A stretch of 64,000 bases of DNA from Gautieria morchelliformis (Eukaryota; Basidiomycota; Agaricomycetes; Gomphales; Gomphaceae): contig WHVA01000184.1 of assembly GCA_015179125.1 (NCBI GenBank), positions 62,001 through 126,000 on the forward strand. The letters run 5' to 3'. Every line of letters starts with the position of its first letter. Positions within the stretch are counted from its first letter, which is position 1. The notes below the pieces were generated by a model. That model was not told the DNA's origin, searched no databases, and saw only the letters and a program-made list of their open reading frames with translations. Made by a program: the position numbers and the translations under genes. Shown in pieces: positions 24,797 to 37,559 of the stretch.

Positions 24797-25412
24797 GACT
24801 GCGTGCTGAGGGAAGGAGATTTGTCAGCGGCGGATCACGCCGCAGCATCGGGTGGGACGGAGCAGGGTGATGCCGAATTCTTGTGGACGGGCGGCACAGG
24901 CACGCTCCGAGCGGGGCTACGGAGACCGTTGCAGCGGGAGCGATGGAGGCTGGCGCCGAGGCGCAGGGAGCATCTGCGTCATGATCCATAGAGCTGATAA
25001 GACACGTCGAACACTGCTAGCGCGGCACCCAAGCTGGTGGCAGCGAGCAGCTGCGCGGAGGACGCGTGAAGCGAGCACACCCCATCGCCCGCCGGCGACG
25101 CGTGTAGCCACTGACGTCACCCGGCAGACGCACGTGACCTGACGCGTCTGAAGCTTCTCTGTCCTCGTATCGCTTGCTTGGCGCTTCCACCGGCTGTTAG
25201 ATCGCCGGACCTTTTGGGGAACGGCCACGCGGCTCATCTGTCTCGTCGATTTCGAGACTAGTGACTAGGAACAGTCGGAGCCATGTCGGAGGGTTCACGC
25301 ACTGCGCAGGGGACTGCCACACTAGACCTATTCGCATTTAACCCGTCTGAAACAACACAGAATCCACCAACAACCCCTCGACTTCCTCCTCACCTCACAC
25401 AAACCAGAAAAC
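24797..25412. promoter_or_regulatory. Divergent promoter region between SRP54 and the NmrA-like gene
   Basis: No convincing gene lies in these 616 bp. Three ACGCGT boxes occur within 90 bp (25062-25067, 25098-25103, 25142-25147). ACGCGT is the core MluI cell-cycle box bound by MBF in yeasts; whether it works that way here is inference. Confidence 0.4.
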
Positions 25413-26400
25413 ATGTACGTCCTTGCCATCGGTGCTTCGAGAAACATCGGTTACTTATCCTCCCTGCGACTCCTGGGTATGTTCCAACTGAGCCAACCTT
25501 TTTTCCTTCAATTTTGTTGAGCGTGTTGCTTCTCACTGTTCAGGAGAAGGTCATACCGTGACGTTCTTGCTGCGCAAACCGGCGGTTTTTGACAAAGACT
25601 CCAAGATGCAGCAGCACATTAAAGAGGGCCGCGCCAAGATCATCAGCGGCGATGCCACTATCAGAACCGATGTCCAGAAGGCTCTTACCGAGGCCCGTAT
25701 CGATGGACAACTAGACGCTGTTCTGTTTTCTGTGGGTAAGTATCCTTAGTCGTGAGCTAGCATTAGTCTGACCCCACCGTTCTGCCAGGTGGAGCTCCCT
25801 CGTTCAGCCCCTCGAAAGGCTTCGTTATCAAACCCCCAAATCTTTGCAGCTCCTGCCTGTACAACGTGCTAGTGTCCTATCCGGAAGCGACTCCGACGTC
25901 GCCCCAACCCAAGCTAATTGTTATTTCCGCAAATGGGCTGACGAAAGCCAGCCACGCCACACTCCCCTTCCTACTAAAGCCACTATTCACATATGGCCTC
26001 CATGTACCACATGTCGATAAGCTCGCCATGGAGCGTACGTGCTCTATTTCCTTGAATATTTCCGCAGATCAAACCATCCATGTGTTCAACAGGTGCCGCC
26101 TTCCACGCTGCAAAATGGACGTGGCCACAACAAGACCCAAAGGAACTCACAGAGCTTTTGGGTCCAAACTGGCAGAAAGAGATGAAGCCCCCTGGTTATC
26201 TTACCGAGCTTGTTATCATCCGGCCTTCCTTGCTGTTAGACGGAGACGACAAACCAGCGAAAGGAGACTACAAAACAACCCTGGAGGAGTTTAAGGGCGT
26301 ATATTCTATTCCCAGGAAGGAAGTGGCTCACTTTGTTGTCGAAGGGGTATTGAAGAACTGGGAGCAATGGAGGGGCAATGTGGTTAAGATCTCCCAGTGA
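25413..26400 (+). CDS. NAD(P)-binding, NmrA-like reductase/epimerase
   Basis: The start MYVLAIGASRNIGYLSSLRL gives a Rossmann fold with the G-x-x-x-x-I-G loop in the variant GASRNIG. Then GHTVTFLLRKP marks strand beta-2 with a basic residue, as NADP-preferring members have. An intron at the G of the loop region and two more (near 25733 and 26037) are clear. Later parts include KLIVISANGLTKASHATLPF, FHAAKWTW and the C-terminal HFVVEGVLKNWEQW. The total is about 265 residues, as in small NmrA-like proteins. Members act as redox sensors or reductases; the substrate cannot be told. It has no obvious partner genes. Confidence 0.8.
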
Positions 26401-27549
26401 TGTCTATATCTATTCTAGCTTGTGCATGGCGATCGGTTTAATCTCACGTAGTCTACTACATATTTTGTAGTAGCCCTTAGTTGCGGTACACTAGTACATG
26501 TTAATTCCGGCAAATAGACAATGATCTAGTAGAGAGCACCAACTAAGTAATATGAGCATCGGTAGAAGTTACCCCAACCCTTCTGTCCACGCCGGGGACC
26601 GTTATAATCTGCAAGGTAAGTGACTTGAGCCACCGGCCACGGCTCCAAGATTAAGATCTCCTTCGCTCGTCCCCACACATGCTCCTGCGCTGCCACCAGC
26701 ATCATTAATCTGTGGCACTGCCCACTTAGCACGACACCACACGCAGGTGGTCTCGCAGTCCTCGCCCCTCTAAACCCGATCAGTCCAGCTTGTTGAGCGA
26801 ACTACGCTACGGCGTACAATATTGCTGGAAACATTCAGTATGAAGGGCATTGCTCACTCATCGCATAAGGGCAACCAACGGTTTGATATCCACACCGTGC
26901 ATCGATTCGCAGCACGTCACCTTCCTCAGGGATCCGCATCTTGCCTTCGTCCCCTTTGTCCGCTACGGACTCTAGTTCAGCGGATTCGTCCAAGCGACCC
27001 ATAGCTTTGGCAGTTGGGTGCCGCAGGCGCATTGGAAAAGACAGCCTCTAGTTCAGTGGACAACAGAGCTCTTTGTCCAAAGCATCAATCAACAATAAAA
27101 CAGTACAGATACTGTCAAGGAAATTAAAGAGGTCAGGCCACTAGTGCCAAATGCAACTAACTACCCCTTTCAAGAGAATAAAGAGGATGTATTTCCAATG
27201 GTCTCCCTTGGGTGCGTCAGGACCTGCAGCGTTTGAGGGTATGAAGGGATGAAGTTTTGAACATTACAGTTGCATGAGGGCAATTTATCGATTATGAATA
27301 AATGCCTTGAGGTCAGAGGCATCTAGTGAATCCCACGTTTCCCCTGCGAAATATTGATGAAAATATTTAGGTTGTGGCACGTCATAAATGCCGTCGGTGA
27401 AGAACTCAGGTAGAGCCCAAAACTTTGAACTCTTTCAGCTAATTAGCTCTCCTTGAGTTCGGTTGCGCTCGATCATGAAAAACCTTTAGGTCATGACTCT
27501 GTCCATTCTTTCTATGATATTCTTAGGACACGAAGCTTTGAAACGAGCG
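26401..27549. other. Gene-less stretch
   Basis: Short ORFs only, none convincing. The 3' end of the NmrA-like gene lies at its left border and a decayed gene copy begins at its right border. No repeat with a partner inside the window was noticed here. Confidence 0.4.
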
Positions 27550-28100
27550 AGCCTGCTCCAGAGGAGCCCCCACCACCGCCGTAAGTCTCTCAGCTTCCCT
27601 TCTAACCTCCTCCACCGACCTTCCCTACTAGGCCCCCACCAAGTTGCCAAATCTTCGAAATGCATCGTTTAATTTAGAGCTTGGACCTGGGCAAGTCGAC
27701 GCCGCCGAAGACACCATATGCGAATCGGACGAACTCGAGTAGTCAGGCTAGGGAAGAAGGGGTAGTCTATCGGCGTCGCCTAGCATTGGCAACTACACCT
27801 TTTTCGATGATGAGTGAGAGGTCGGACATGACAGTCCGGACGGAGGTGATGGCACGGTCGTCGGCGCGACTAGACGCTTCCATCCCAACCCCAACCTCAA
27901 CCCAATCGGAATGTTTATGGGCAAGACATCATTCATCATGGGCCACCGTGACGCTCGAGGCGAAAATCCATAAGATGAAATCGGGAAGTAACCCGCCTCC
28001 TAGATCAAGGAGGAAGACTATCACCCAGATTTCTCCTTCCGAGTCGAATGCCCGTACAATGGGCAAACCTCACCAGCAGAATGGCATTTGCCTCTGACAA
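27550..28100 (+). pseudogene. Decayed partial copy of the unknown gene at 50.2-51.5 kb
   Basis: This matches the middle of the minus-strand gene at about 50990-50600 in order: the proline-encoding segment ending at a gtaag donor, the intron with its ctccaccgaccttccctactag acceptor region, the exon start with ttagagcttggacctgggca, the accatatgcgaatcggacga stretch, then gtttatgggcaa and cccgtacaatgggcaaa. The copy keeps the intron, so it arose by DNA duplication and not by reverse transcription. The frame is broken by several insertions and substitutions, so it cannot encode the same protein. The 5' and 3' parts of the gene are absent here. Confidence 0.85.
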
Positions 28101-28955
28101 GGTCAAGTGTTCCGAGTTGTGCGGGTGCATCCAACTATAGGTCGAAGTAAATTAGAGTGGGGGGTTGATTCGATAGTCAGCAGCGACCCTCGGTCGCTGC
28201 CTTATATACATGAAAGCCTGTACTAATAATAAGCTATCTTGTTGTCTCCTTTGTCCCTGGTCTTTTGTCTTCCTCCTATCCACTCCTCCTTTGCCTTCGC
28301 GAGGACGTGTCATCGCGCCGAAGTGCCGCCCGGATCTCCAGATCCCAACGCTTCCCTCACTTCGGTGAGTCCTAAAATTTTCGCACATAACCGTTAATTT
28401 ATCCGCGAGAAAGTGGCCTCTAATGTTCGCTAAACTTACGCCAGGTCGAAGGAGGATCTTGCGGATTCAACGACGAAGGGACTGGAGGGGCATCAACTAT
28501 AAGCGACGTTGGTCCTTGCGTGGTAGGTAGCGGCATGGAAGTGACAGCCCCAGATTGTCGGATTGAATAGGGAATCGAAGCATCCTGATGAGCTCCTTGG
28601 CAATCTCGGTAAGGGCAATATATTCTGGAATTGTCTTACAAGTTAATGTATATACACAACAGCTTCAAGTTGTTATCATTGGGGACATCCTCAATGATGG
28701 CGCCAGCTCATCCCAGAACTGGGGGCCATATATCTAGTCACAGGCTTAATGGCGGTGAAGATACGAAAGAGCAGGGAATGAATTCTCACCTTTCATAGTC
28801 AGAGCCAGAGTACTGCTGATTCCATGTCACTTCGGAGTCAGCATCACCATGACATTGATACTACTATGGTGGTGTAAGGCAGGTAACCAGCGAATCGGAC
28901 CCAGAGGATGCCAACGTGTGTCTCGTTCTTCCTCAGTATTGACTCCATGATGAAG
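28101..28955. other. Gene-less stretch with a small hairpin
   Basis: No convincing gene. A perfect 8-bp stem with a 3-base loop, cagcgacc/ctc/ggtcgctg, lies at 28181-28199, just after a G-run (ggggggttga) and before a tatata stretch. This arrangement could be the start of an LTR after a polypurine tract, but no second copy is in the window to prove it. Confidence 0.35.
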
Positions 28956-29476
28956 TTAGATTGCCTCAGACACATGTCTATGTTCCTCTGTATTGGGGAT
29001 TACTCTGTCCAACGCGACTGCATCCATTCGAAACTGCGAACAGTCAGCATCCCGGAAGAAGCGCAGAAGGTCACGTAGGAGGCATGTCCGCTGCTCAGTC
29101 GTCGCGTTACTGGCGCGCAACTGCTCTTCGCTCTCAGTTAGGCCATCTTCTGTGCTGTTGCGAACACCTATGGGGTCCATGTGTCCGCCAGTGGGCCAAC
29201 AATATGCGGGCTCCATGGGATGCAGCGTGTGATATAAAGTGACACACGCACGGGTTGGCAGTGGCTTGCGTCTCAGCATCACCGCTTTTATACTTACTGG
29301 TGGTAGCAGTAGGAGCCATCAATGAGTCGCATTTGTACTGCCGTATGCGCTGCAATTGAGCTAGCCTTCGCAGCTCATATACTTACTGTACGTAGCAAAG
29401 TCCACCGTGCCTCTGTAGTGCCACATCCCGCACTCACCATGGAAGAGTCTATCATCAGTGCAGACAGGGATGACAT
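28956..29476 (-). CDS. Possible small gene with very short exons, function unknown
   Basis: From an ATG at 29476 the minus strand shows three good donor sites in a row (gtgagtgcg, gtaagtata, gtaagtata), each followed by a pyrimidine/AG acceptor 25-40 bases later. This implies exons as short as 26 bases. The last exon runs to a stop at 28956 and encodes a charged segment (CLLRDLLRFFRDADCSQF, MDAVALDRVIPNTEEH). No domain is recognised. Small, micro-exon genes are common in Agaricomycetes, but a decayed gene is also possible. Confidence 0.4.
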
Positions 29477-29576
29477 GTACGAATAGCTACCGGCTTATAA
29501 CCATTCCGGTGCACAGCCAATCGCATGCTATCTTTCTGCTTTTTTTTTGCAGCCCTCGGACGCTCATACCCCACGC

Positions 29577-31039
29577 TCACCCACCACGCTCTCGCTCTCC
29601 CCAACCGATCAGCTCCCGCATACGCCTGAGCCCAACGGGGCCGCGCACGTCCTGCCGCTCGATCGCCCTGCACACGGCCTCCGCGACATGGTCGACGTGA
29701 ATCGGGGGCAGCTCGAGGGTCGTTGCGAGAGCGTGTAGGGCAGAGGGGAGAGGAGTATTTGTGTGGGACGGAGCTGGAGAGGGAGATCGCGGGTCGGGGC
29801 TCTGAGCGCGAGCGAGCGCGTGGAGGACGCGGCTGGGCGTGGGGAGGAGGGATGGCGCATGTGAGTGGAGGGTTGCCGAGAGGGACGCAAGCGCAGCGAT
29901 GGGGGTTGTAAACGGGCGGAGATGCGGGTGGTAGATGAAGCCTGAACAAGGGGGAGTGCGTCAGTAGCGAGGACGGGGTAGTGAGTGGTGAGTTGAGCGG
30001 TGAGCAAAGCAGTCAGCAGTGTCGTGTCAGAAGCGTGTATATATGCGTCGCAAAACAGCAGTGAAGTGAAGCTCACTCGGGCGGATATACACACCCCTCA
30101 CGTCCGTCCCCTCGCATCGCTCCTCAATCCCATGCTCGGCGGCGCGCTTCGTCTCGATGTAACGGCGCGGGATGACAGGACGGCCCATGTCCTCAGCAGA
30201 GAGGTAGACGAAGACGTATGGCATATGCTCTGCGTCGCGCGGGAAGGCATCCGGGGCCTCCTTGATTGCGGAAAGGTACGTCTCGCAGACTCTCAGAGCT
30301 GGCACAGCATGAGCCCCCGCGCCCGCTCTTCACACGCCGACGCCAACGCACCGGTGTCCCTATTTATCGTTTCATACGACGCCGGATGACGCGTACTCGC
30401 ACCACGTTTCAGCGGATTCCTGCCCTCACCTCCCGCGAGCACCCCACCCACCGCCCTCGCAAGCCCCCCCACGTCAGTCGCGCGCACCGCCTCCTTATAG
30501 CGCGCGATCTCGAGCAGGGTGCCCACCGTATGCACGACGGCCGTCCGGCCCCTCAGAAGCGTACGATACGTGTTCGGGGAGAGCGCCGATGCGGTATGCC
30601 ATGACACCTGTGCAGTGCGGTGCAGGAATACCACGGTAGTTATACGGCAGTCACGCCGGGGTTTGGGTATGTATAGTCAAGATCAGCCGTCAGCGCGCTC
30701 ATATATCACTGCAATATTGTGCTGATGATGGACTAACGTGCGCGGCCCACCCTGGCTTGTGGCCCTTTGGGGTGCGAAATGGCGTGCCGGAGGAGCTGGG
30801 GGGCGTGGGAGGCGTTGGTAGGTGGGCGATGAGGTGGCGGTGATGGGTGAGGATTGGGATCTGAAGCGCGTTCAGCGGCCGACGCACCTAATGCTAGCCA
30901 CCTCCCACCCGCGCCCCAGCGCCGCCCTACACACCGTCGAGCCTGCCAGCGTGTGAGCGTTATCTGCTTTATGCGATATTACAGCAGGCTACCGACCAAC
31001 GAAGCCGTTGCCTCCTACGACGAGGAGCTTGTGCGTCAT
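29577..31039 (-). CDS. Coq11-like mitochondrial NAD(P)-binding protein (atypical SDR, NDUFA9-like)
   Basis: The start at 31039 gives MTHKLLVVGGNGFVGSTVCR, a Rossmann nucleotide loop GGNGFVG. Further exons give SSSGTPFRTPKGHKPGW, VSWHTASALSPNTYRTLLRG, AVVHTVGTLLE, NRDTALRVCETYLS, YVFVYLSAEDMGRPVIPRRY with IETKRAAE, GVYIRP, and a last exon with PPIHVDHVAEAVCRAIERQ. The order and spacing match the fungal YLR290C/Coq11 family, which in yeast sits in the coenzyme Q synthome and modulates CoQ synthesis. At least five introns are inferred. The stop is at 29577. A decayed copy of the last exon and its 3' flank lies at 41905-42270. Confidence 0.85.
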
Positions 31040-31572
31040 GAGAGTTGGGTAGACTAAGATGGTGGTAGCAGTCAAGGTGTAGATGAGACACGCGCGTCAT
31101 ACAACGCGACCGACTTCCGACCACCATCTTCTCCGGCTCCTCTATTACTCACCATATGTATTCTTAAATTTCACATCTTACGTTACACCTCTGAATGAAA
31201 ACAAGTCCATTGAAGGAGGGTATACAAGCGATTGACTCAGGTCCGACAGGTATGTCTAGCGGAAATGTCATGCATCACCCTGCGTGCGTGTATTCCAGAC
31301 AATGGCAAGGTATGTCAAGGTCGATAAAACGATGGGAGTTGGATAAGAGGCTCGCAAAGCAAATGCAAAGGGAAGGAACGGGTCATCTCGATCATCATCA
31401 TCGCGTGAGGTCATGTCCACCAGGGATCCCGAACGTAATCGCGTTAGATGTCGAAAGAAAAACCCAACCCAAGAAGAAAAACCGACTGCGCATCTCGCGG
31501 AGAATACTCTCAAAGAAAAAACGAAACTGTAGAAGGAAGAAAAACTCGAGGACGGGCTACATGAAAGCCCAT
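31040..31572. other. Intergenic stretch between the Coq11-like and RlpA-like genes
   Basis: It holds the promoter side of the Coq11-like gene and the 3' side of the expansin-like gene. No gene is supported; the open frame on the plus strand here is low-complexity and lysine-rich. Confidence 0.4.
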
Positions 31573-32662
31573 TCAATTCATGAAACCCCATACAACTAAG
31601 AGTTACGTGTATGGTCAGCGAAACGCGAGCGGAAGGGGAACCAAGAATCGTACCGTCGAAAGTGCCATCTTGTGCGCTCGCGAATTGGTTGAACAGGCCC
31701 TGCGACAAATCGATGGACTTATCGTTGATGCATGTCGGACATGAGTCGGCAACAGTACCGACTGCGGTGTGACCGGTCTTGGCGTCCTGGATCTGGATCT
31801 GCTTGCCACAATGGATGCCACCCGCGTACGTTGAGGTCTCTGTGAGGAGGTCAGCGCCGGTATTCGGAGACGAGGGCACATGCACGCACCAAGGGCGACG
31901 ATCAGGTCCGAATCCGAGTGGACCTGACCGCAGTTACCGGCGATGCCGTTCTGGAAGAAGAAGGTCGCGCTGGAGGGAAGTAGGGAGGTTAGTGGAAGAA
32001 GATGGGGGGGACACCATGTACGCACATGCCGCCCTGCATGATCTGGCCGATGACGTCGCTGAGTCCGCTGCTGCCGCCGTCGTTGTTGGAGGGGGAAGGT
32101 GACGGGGAAGCAGCGGGAGAGCTCGTAGAAGGCTTGGCGGCCTGGTTCTGGGGCGGGGCCGAGCTGCTCGTGGGCGGAGGCGCGCTGGAGGTAGGGTCGC
32201 TTGAGGTGGGCGACGGGGAGGAGGCGGGGGGTGGCGGGGGTGCGGCTGACGAAGCGGAAACGTCAGCGGAGGAAGAAGTGTCATCGTCGCATCCGGGATC
32301 ACCAGAGGGTTCCACCGTGGAGGTCGGCTCGGCCTGCGCCGCCGACGAAGAGGCCGACGCAGACGGGGTACAGTAGGGCTTGCGGTTGGCCTGGAGGTTC
32401 TCGGTCTGCAAAGCAAGAGGTGAGGGGGAGTGTGGAATGATGAGATGGCTGCGCGTACGGCAAGCATGGGGTGGCAGCAGTCGTCGAAGAAGCTAGTTCC
32501 GTGCTGGCCCTGGCAGTTGAGGGCGAGGTAGCGAGTGTGGTAAGTGGTGTAGTCCTCGAGGTAGCCGACAGCGTAGCCTGGCGGGGGGGTAGAACGGGGT
32601 ACGACAAGGGCGTTTGCCGAGGAGGCGAAGGCGGCGAGTGCGAGAACTGCGAAGGAGAGCAT
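31573..32662 (-). CDS. Secreted RlpA-like / expansin-like double-psi beta-barrel protein
   Basis: It begins with a signal peptide (MLSFAVLALAAFASSANALV). Next is a short domain with paired cysteines (ALNCQGQ, FFDDCCHPML), then a long Ser/Thr/Pro-rich linker (about 32410-32090) likely to be O-glycosylated. The C-terminal RlpA-like domain has ATFFFQNGIAGNCGQVHSDSD, YAGGIHCGKQIQI, and TAVGTVADSCPTC with DLSQGLFNQFA, ending GTFDVVWGFMN after a last intron. This fold occurs in expansins, loosenins and cerato-platanin-like proteins. Fungal members are secreted and can bind or loosen wall polysaccharides; enzymatic activity is not implied. The start is set by the signal peptide. Confidence 0.85.
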
Positions 32663-33087
32663 GTTGTGCAGGGAAGGAGCAAGGTTGTAGATAGATCTAA
32701 GCGTGTACTACGATACGAGCTGTGGGAGCGAACGGTGCAAGACGAGGACAGTCTTGAAATGAATGTGGTGCGCGGACGCAAAGGAAGGGGGCTCGTTGGA
32801 GTGAAAAGAGGAAGCGTGTAGAGGAAAATAAACGCCGATTCCTTTTATACTTTAGTGGGGCGAGGACCCCGGCTACTTGGTGACCATCACATGGCGGCCG
32901 TCGCCACCCAGGGCAACGAGGACGAGGCGAGGCGAGGGCGAGGCGGGGGCGAGGCGGGGCCGATGAGGAGGAGAACATGGTAGTCAAGAGCAAAGAGGGT
33001 TCTAATTACTGTAACACCCAGGCGGATTCGAGACGGGACGTCTCAGTCCAGCGCGCGTCTATTTCAACCTCCGTCACCAAGGCCTCC
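32663..33087. promoter_or_regulatory. Divergent promoter region, RlpA-like gene and SCAMP
   Basis: No ORF here looks coding. The stretch 32880-32980 is G-rich with repeated gaggcg(a/g)gg units. A gene-free 425 bp between two divergent starts most simply holds both promoters. Confidence 0.45.
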
Positions 33088-34283
33088 ATGCCCAGTGAGT
33101 CTGCAAACAGTGCGACGCCTGCTAACTGCTTCTGACCACCACCAGACGCGCTCACAGAGAACCCGTTCGCGTCGACCCACTCCCTCGATGCCAACCCCTT
33201 CGACGACCCCTCAGACCCCTCACCCGCACACCCCGACGACCGTCTCGAGGAGCTCAACCGCAGAGAGCGCGAGCTCCAGGCCCGCGAACAGGAGCTCAAC
33301 AAAAAGGCAGAGCATATCCGTGTACACGGCAGAAACAATTTTCCCCCATGTGCGCTTCCTTCCTCCTCGTCGTCCCAATTCAGCTCACCTGCTCCCAGTT
33401 TTCCCCCTCATATTCCATTCCATCCAAGATGAAATTCCAGAGGCATCGCGCCCGCTCATCACACGCATCTTCCAGCTTTGGCTCCTCCTCCTCGCCACAC
33501 TTGTCGTCAACCTCCTCGCCTGCATCTTCATCCTCATCGGCGGCTCCAGCGACGGCGGCAGAGACGTCGGTGCCAGTGCCGTGTGCGTCCACCTTCCCCA
33601 TATCTCCATCCGTACCGCTGACGTCTCCTCAGGTACCTCCCTGTCATCGGCCTGCTATCTTTCTTAACATGGTATCGGCCAATATACAATGCGTACATGA
33701 AGGTCAGCGACCTCCCCGCCCTTCTCTTCTGCATGCTCATTTCACTCCCAGGAGCAATCCCTATACTACTGTGCGTGACCCGCACATGCACCTCGCCTGC
33801 TTCTTAATCATCGCACAGACTTCTTTTTCTTCTTTTGCGGCTGGCATCTACTATTCAGTGTGTATGCCATAATTGGCGTCCCGAGGTCCGCCGCCACCGT
33901 TTCTGTATTGCTTGTCCACACGTTTCCTCACATGCATGCTTTTCCACAGCACGGGCCTTGCCGGCCTCATAAACACGATACAGATGTATTCGCGAGGTTC
34001 CATAGTCGCGGGTGTGCTGGGTACCATCGCTTCTGTAGGCTGGATCCTCCAGGGCCTTGGTGTCGGCTTTTACTATCGCCAGGTGGGCACCTCGACCTCT
34101 CATTCCCCTGACCACTCACACGTATGCCATCAGATCTGGACACACCACACTGCTGCTGGGCACTCGGTAGCTCAGGTGCGTATCCATCTGTGCCTGTGCC
34201 ATTACCCGGCACCCCTGACCTTCTCCTAGGCACGAACCGAGCTCGCTCAGCATGGTGCAAAAGCATACTTTACGAGAGGATGA
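33088..34283 (+). CDS. Secretory carrier-associated membrane protein (SCAMP)
   Basis: A tiny first exon (ATGCCCA) joins across a 58-bp intron to NALTENPFASTHSLDANPFDD. The two NPF motifs bind EH-domain proteins. A coiled segment LEELNRRERELQAREQELN is next. The conserved core has four membrane helices, with LITRIFQLWLLLLATLVVNL, SFLTWYRPIYNAYMK, EQSLYYCFFFFCGWHLLF-like and GVLGTIASVGWILQGLG. The amphipathic W-Y-R-P-x-Y-x-A segment between helices 2 and 3 is the SCAMP hallmark. SCAMPs cycle between Golgi, endosomes and plasma membrane and help vesicle recycling. The tail ends AKAYFTRG at 34283. Length and order are normal for fungi. Confidence 0.88.
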
Positions 34284-34866
34284 ACGACGGACATGACCTA
34301 ACTTACTTTCGTCGCTCTATGTATTCTAATCTACCCGACGACCTTGCAAACCTAAGAGTGTGATCATTGCACCTGGATGTCGTTGAAAGTACCTGTGTTT
34401 GTGTAAACAAAGAACAATGGTTGCAGCAGCACTGGGCACTAGCTTTCCACCCGCCGCGCCCCCAGCCCCGCCCACCCCTCGCCCCATGCGTGCGCCCAAC
34501 GCTTCTGTCCTTCGAGGCCACTGTACAAGTCCTCTATGTACCGCAGACAAAGCGAATTTCAAACCCCGCCATCAGGCCCGCTGGTTAACCCCTTCGTCCC
34601 AACCGCCATCATCTACCCATTTTCTAAACCTCCTCTCTCCCTCCGAGAGAAGGACTGTAAGTCCACTCCTTCCCATTGCCCCGCACGACTCACCCTCCAC
34701 CCACGCAGGAAAAAAAAAACCTCAAAAAAAAAAGAGAAAAAAACCAGTCATCCCGTCTCAGAAAAGAATACATAAAACCCCCAATATTCTCAGTAACGAA
34801 GCAATCGCAAGTGTATCGTTAAACCCATTCCGAAAACCAAATCCACATCCAAAAATCCAAGCCAAC
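34284..34866 (+). promoter_or_regulatory. Promoter and 5' UTR region of the poly(A)-binding protein gene
   Basis: No separate gene is supported in these 583 bp. A possible 5' UTR intron runs from a gtaagt donor at about 34656 to a cacgcag acceptor at 34708. The A-rich tract described separately follows at once. Confidence 0.45.
34710..34743 (+). promoter_or_regulatory. A-rich tract in the 5' UTR of the poly(A)-binding protein gene
   Basis: Two runs of ten A and one of seven lie within 34 bases, separated by cctc and gag. Animal PABPC1 mRNA carries an A-rich 5' UTR element to which its own protein binds and represses translation. The position here, about 120 bases before the start, fits that type of feedback; this is inference. 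Confidence 0.55.
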
Positions 34867-37348
<2,482 letters not shown>

Positions 37349-37559
37349 GTCTTCTGCACTTACGACACATTGCAGAGTCCCGTCTTTCTCTTTTAATGCT
37401 ACATTTCGCGACTCGTTACTGCGTAATTTTTGTTATTTTCGCGTGCGCACTTCTTACTAGTTCTGGTATTGTGCGGTCGTGATTCTTTATCTGATGTAAC
37501 GGGTGCGATCAGGTGGATTTCTTTATGCATTCAAACGTGTGATGGCCAAGGCAAAACAA

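Noticed and set aside
28165-28390. Possible LTR beginning after a G-run
   Set aside because: The G-run, hairpin and tatata order is suggestive, but there is no second copy, no end motif and no coding part, so I list it only as a remark on a gene-less stretch.
30266-30604. Plus-strand ORF rich in Arg
   Set aside because: It lies opposite the well-supported exons of the Coq11-like gene and has no domain.
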